Assembly (NCBI RefSeq): GCF_000210915.2
Contig: NC_016620.1
Span: 1,178,001 to 1,242,000, forward strand
Source of the DNA: Halobacteriovorax marinus SJ
Lineage (GTDB): Bacteria > Bdellovibrionota > Bacteriovoracia > Bacteriovoracales > Bacteriovoracaceae
Direction: 5' to 3'
DNA: 64,000 nucleotides
Part shown: one piece after another, positions 61,663 through 64,000 of the stretch
Layout of the letters: every line of letters begins with the position of its first letter
How positions within the stretch are numbered: position 1 is the stretch's first letter
The notes under the pieces: model-generated
Seen by the model: the letters and a program-made list of their open reading frames with translations, nothing else
The model's database searches: none
What the model was told of the DNA's origin: nothing
Translations under genes and position numbers: made by a program

Positions 61663-64000
61663 TTATTTCTTTGTCGCCGAAGCTTTAGACTTAACTTTCT
61701 GAATAATTACATTATAGTTTGGAATATTTTCTCCAAGTAGAGGGTCTTCCTCTTTCTTGTTTCCAATTCCTTGTTCTTCATTTTCTCTCTTGTACTCATC
61801 AGCTTCTTCTTGATCGTAAAGAGGACCTTGCTCTTGCTTCTTTGCCTTCTCGTAAAGACCTTTTGCTGTCGTCGCAAATGGATCTTTCTCTCCAAGAGCA
61901 TTCTTTAAGTGAGTACTTCTTCTATTGAGTTGATCTTGTACATTAACGGCATTAGCTGTCTTGTAAACATCGATAATTTTTGGAGTAAGGAAAAAGAGTA
62001 GGTTGAGTTTTTCAACACTCTTTCTCGTATTCTTAAATAACCAACCGAGAACTGGAATATCTCCTAAGAGAGGAACTTTTGAAGTTACATCTGTTTCCTT
62101 ATCTCTCATTAAACCACCCATTGCAATTGTGTCTCTATCTCTAACTACAACTGAAGTTACGGCACTTCTCGTAGTTGTTGCGACACCATCACTTTGCACA
62201 CCTGATGGTAGTGATCTACTTGAAAAGTCATCTATCTTTTGATCAATTTTCAATTTGATAAATCTTGTAACTTTATTTACTTGTGGAGTAATTTTTAGTG
62301 TCATAGCAACTTTTTGTTGCTTAATTGAAACCGAAGAAGAACCATTGGCAGCATTTGTTCTCTCTGGAGTAGGAATACTTTCACCAACTTCAAATACAGC
62401 TTCTTCATTATCAAGGGCCATAATTTGAGGAGTGGCGAGAACGTTTGTTCCAGCATTGGAAGCAATCGCAGTGATGAGACCTGATACAGACTTAATCTTC
62501 ACTTCTTGACCACTTACTGTTTGAGTTACTGAGCTACCAGTACCACCACCAACAAATAAGCCACCAAGAGCAGTAATATTATTAGACATTACATTGAAGA
62601 GGTCAGTTCCATTTCCAACAAAACCGGCCTTATCTGTAGCACCAGAACCATAAGCACCAATAATATTGATACCGAATCCTTTATCTTTTGTTACTGATGT
62701 CTCCATGATCATACCTTCAACAAAGACTTGATCTCTTGGTCTATCTAGCTTCTTAATAACTTCCTTAATTGTAAGGTAATCAGTAGGTGAAGCTGTAACA
62801 ACAATTGCGTTATTTTCTTTGTCGGCTGTGATCTTTACTTCTGCGTTGAAAAGAGAAGTAGAGTCATCATTAGATGCAACTCTTGATAGTCTTGATCTTG
62901 TTGATGTCTTTGGCTGAGCAGACGTTACAAGAGAAGAAAGTGTTTTAGCTAGAGTTTCACTTGTTCCATGATTTAAATAATAGACATGAATTTGACCCGA
63001 GCTTGAATTTACAAGCTTCACATCAAGTTTCTTAATAAGAGCGTTAAGTTGTTTTGCTCCCTCTGCATTTGTCATGGCAATGATAGAGTTTGTTCTAGGC
63101 TCTGCAATTAACTTAATTTCAGAAATTAAACTTGTATTAGCTGTAGTCGATCTTACTTTAGTAGACTTAGTTCCCTTAAAAATCTTATCTAATAATTTAG
63201 CAATCTCTTGAGCGGAAGAGTTCTTAACTGGAATAATCTGTAGTGACTCTTCGTGACCTGGAACATCTAGAAACTTAATAAGACGAGCAAGTCTATTAAT
63301 ATTAGAACCCGTATCCTGAACGATAATAGTATTCGTTTGTTTGATTTCAATAATTCTACCGTATCTAGACATATAAGGTCTAAATGATCTTGTTACCTCT
63401 GTAGAGTTAATATTCTTAAGAGGTAAGATTCTCATTACGTAATTATCAGTATTAGGAGTAAAGTTACCAGTATAGATTTTTGTTGGCGTATATCTGATAT
63501 CTCTTGCGTTGACGATTTTGTAAAATGATCCACTTTTAACGAGAGTGTAACCATTAATATTTAAAGCTGTAAGATAGGCTCTCCACGCATCTCCAACTGT
63601 AATGGCCGTTGGGGCCATGATAGAAACTTTACCTTTTAGATCTTTGTCGAGAATGAGGTTAATTCCCGTAAGCTTTTGCATATGCTTAGTAAGGTCGGTG
63701 AGGGATGTATTTGGAAAATCAAAACTAGTGATAACCTCTGGTCCAAAAGCAGTTTCAGGATTTAAGTTAACATACTTCTTATCCTTACTTGCATCAATAG
63801 CAGATGTATCAGCATTTCTTCCAAAGAAGTCAGCTGAATTGCTATTATTATTCTTTATTAAACTTGCAGCAGATTTCTCTGTGGCCTTGTACTTTGTTTT
63901 AGCACGATACTTTGAATCGTTAAACTGCGCAGTTGCATCACTAAAAAGTAGGGGAGCCATTAAGGCCACTAGTGATGAATTAATAATTAATTTCTTGTTT
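61663..64000 (-). CDS. gspD: Type II secretion secretin D (start beyond the window)
   Basis: GspD forms the outer-membrane channel. Reading back past the internal GTG at 63969 the frame stays open to the right edge and adds KKLIINSSL, which completes a signal peptide (KKLIINSSLVALMAPLLF, then SDATA|QFN), so the true start lies outside. N0-N3 domains are visible (ITSFDFPNTSLTDLTKHMQ; IVQDTGSNINRLARLIKFLD; KLDVKLV). The secretin core contains VFEVGESIPTPER, KITPQVN, RSAVTSVVVRDRDTIAMGGLMRD and PLLGDIPVLGWLFKN. A Lys/Glu-rich C-terminal tail follows. It heads the operon seen here; gspC, if present, is to the right. Confidence 0.93.
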   Translation of the reverse strand, partial: NKKLIINSSLVALMAPLLFSDATAQFNDSKYRAKTKYKATEKSAASLIKNNNSNSADFFGRNADTSAIDASKDKKYVNLNPETAFGPEVITSFDFPNTSLTDLTKHMQKLTGINLILDKDLKGKVSIMAPTAITVGDAWRAYLTALNINGYTLVKSGSFYKIVNARDIRYTPTKIYTGNFTPNTDNYVMRILPLKNINSTEVTRSFRPYMSRYGRIIEIKQTNTIIVQDTGSNINRLARLIKFLDVPGHEESLQIIPVKNSSAQEIAKLLDKIFKGTKSTKVRSTTANTSLISEIKLIAEPRTNSIIAMTNAEGAKQLNALIKKLDVKLVNSSSGQIHVYYLNHGTSETLAKTLSSLVTSAQPKTSTRSRLSRVASNDDSTSLFNAEVKITADKENNAIVVTASPTDYLTIKEVIKKLDRPRDQVFVEGMIMETSVTKDKGFGINIIGAYGSGATDKAGFVGNGTDLFNVMSNNITALGGLFVGGGTGSSVTQTVSGQEVKIKSVSGLITAIASNAGTNVLATPQIMALDNEEAVFEVGESIPTPERTNAANGSSSVSIKQQKVAMTLKITPQVNKVTRFIKLKIDQKIDDFSSRSLPSGVQSDGVATTTRSAVTSVVVRDRDTIAMGGLMRDKETDVTSKVPLLGDIPVLGWLFKNTRKSVEKLNLLFFLTPKIIDVYKTANAVNVQDQLNRRSTHLKNALGEKDPFATTAKGLYEKAKKQEQGPLYDQEEADEYKRENEEQGIGNKKEEDPLLGENIPNYNVIIQKVKSKASATKK

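Noticed and set aside
63969-63969. GTG at 63969 as the gspD start
   Set aside because: The frame continues to the window edge and adds the basic N-terminus (KKLIINSSL) that a secretin signal peptide needs; the GTG falls in the middle of its hydrophobic core.
1-64000. tRNA, rRNA, CRISPR array, insertion sequence or attachment site
   Set aside because: I looked for cloverleaf arms, regular short repeats with spacers, transposase motifs and paired ends; none was found by eye. A tRNA search program would settle the tRNA point.

Overview
The window is AT-rich, protein-coding from end to end, and reads as chromosomal DNA of a Gram-negative bacterium with a type II secretion system and many signal-peptide proteins. 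Gene content and style (aerobic coproporphyrinogen oxidase, imelysin and di-heme cytochromes, FecR/CHASE2 cyclase cluster, very large secreted proteins of no known family, a full gsp operon) fit a predatory marine bacterium of the Bdellovibrionota, most likely the Bacteriovorax/Halobacteriovorax branch. That assignment is an inference from style, not from a marker gene. I see no rRNA, tRNA, CRISPR array, insertion sequence or phage module.

Layout. 1-8.3 kb: a cut-off gene, a membrane fatty-acid-hydroxylase-type protein, a 1011-residue secreted protein, then a divergent redox/iron cluster (di-heme peroxidase; imelysin plus di-heme oxidoreductase). 8.3-13.2 kb: class II fructose-bisphosphate aldolase, a fused 2-oxoacid dehydrogenase E1 and a chemoreceptor. 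13.3-18.7 kb: a signalling operon of FecR-domain protein, TPR/beta-barrel protein and CHASE2-adenylate cyclase. 18.9-20.6 kb: a YfgD/ArsC-like reductase and two outer-membrane-type proteins. 20.7-27.8 kb: hemF, a tandem pair of secreted paralogues, an 855-residue serine-rich secreted protein and a lipoprotein. 28-34 kb: a 50-residue small gene with its own promoter and terminator, then a SUF iron-sulfur operon (Rrf2 regulator, sufB, sufC, sufD, sufS, nfu). 34-45.3 kb: a second hydroxylase-type protein, a GlpG-like rhomboid, an 1837-residue secreted protein with ten cysteine pairs, argS and small accessory genes. 45.4-49 kb: a two-subunit type IIA topoisomerase whose sequence looks closer to eukaryotic Top2 and T4-type enzymes than to gyrase. 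49-50.6 kb: TetR, ihfA, MerR. 50.6-64 kb: a polyprenyl synthase gene downstream of a type II secretion operon running D-E-F-G-H-I-J-K-L-M-N on the minus strand; gspD is cut by the right edge.

How the parts may work together: the type II secretion apparatus and the many exported cysteine-containing proteins suggest a heavily elaborated periplasm, outer membrane and secretome. The imelysin/di-heme set, SUF operon, HemF and heme-dependent peroxidases together point to iron, heme and oxidative-stress handling in an aerobe. The items most worth a second look are the Top2-like topoisomerase pair, the ten-cysteine-pair giant protein, the duplicated secreted family, the small 50-residue gene, and hairpins that overlap ribosome binding sites of ispA and merR.
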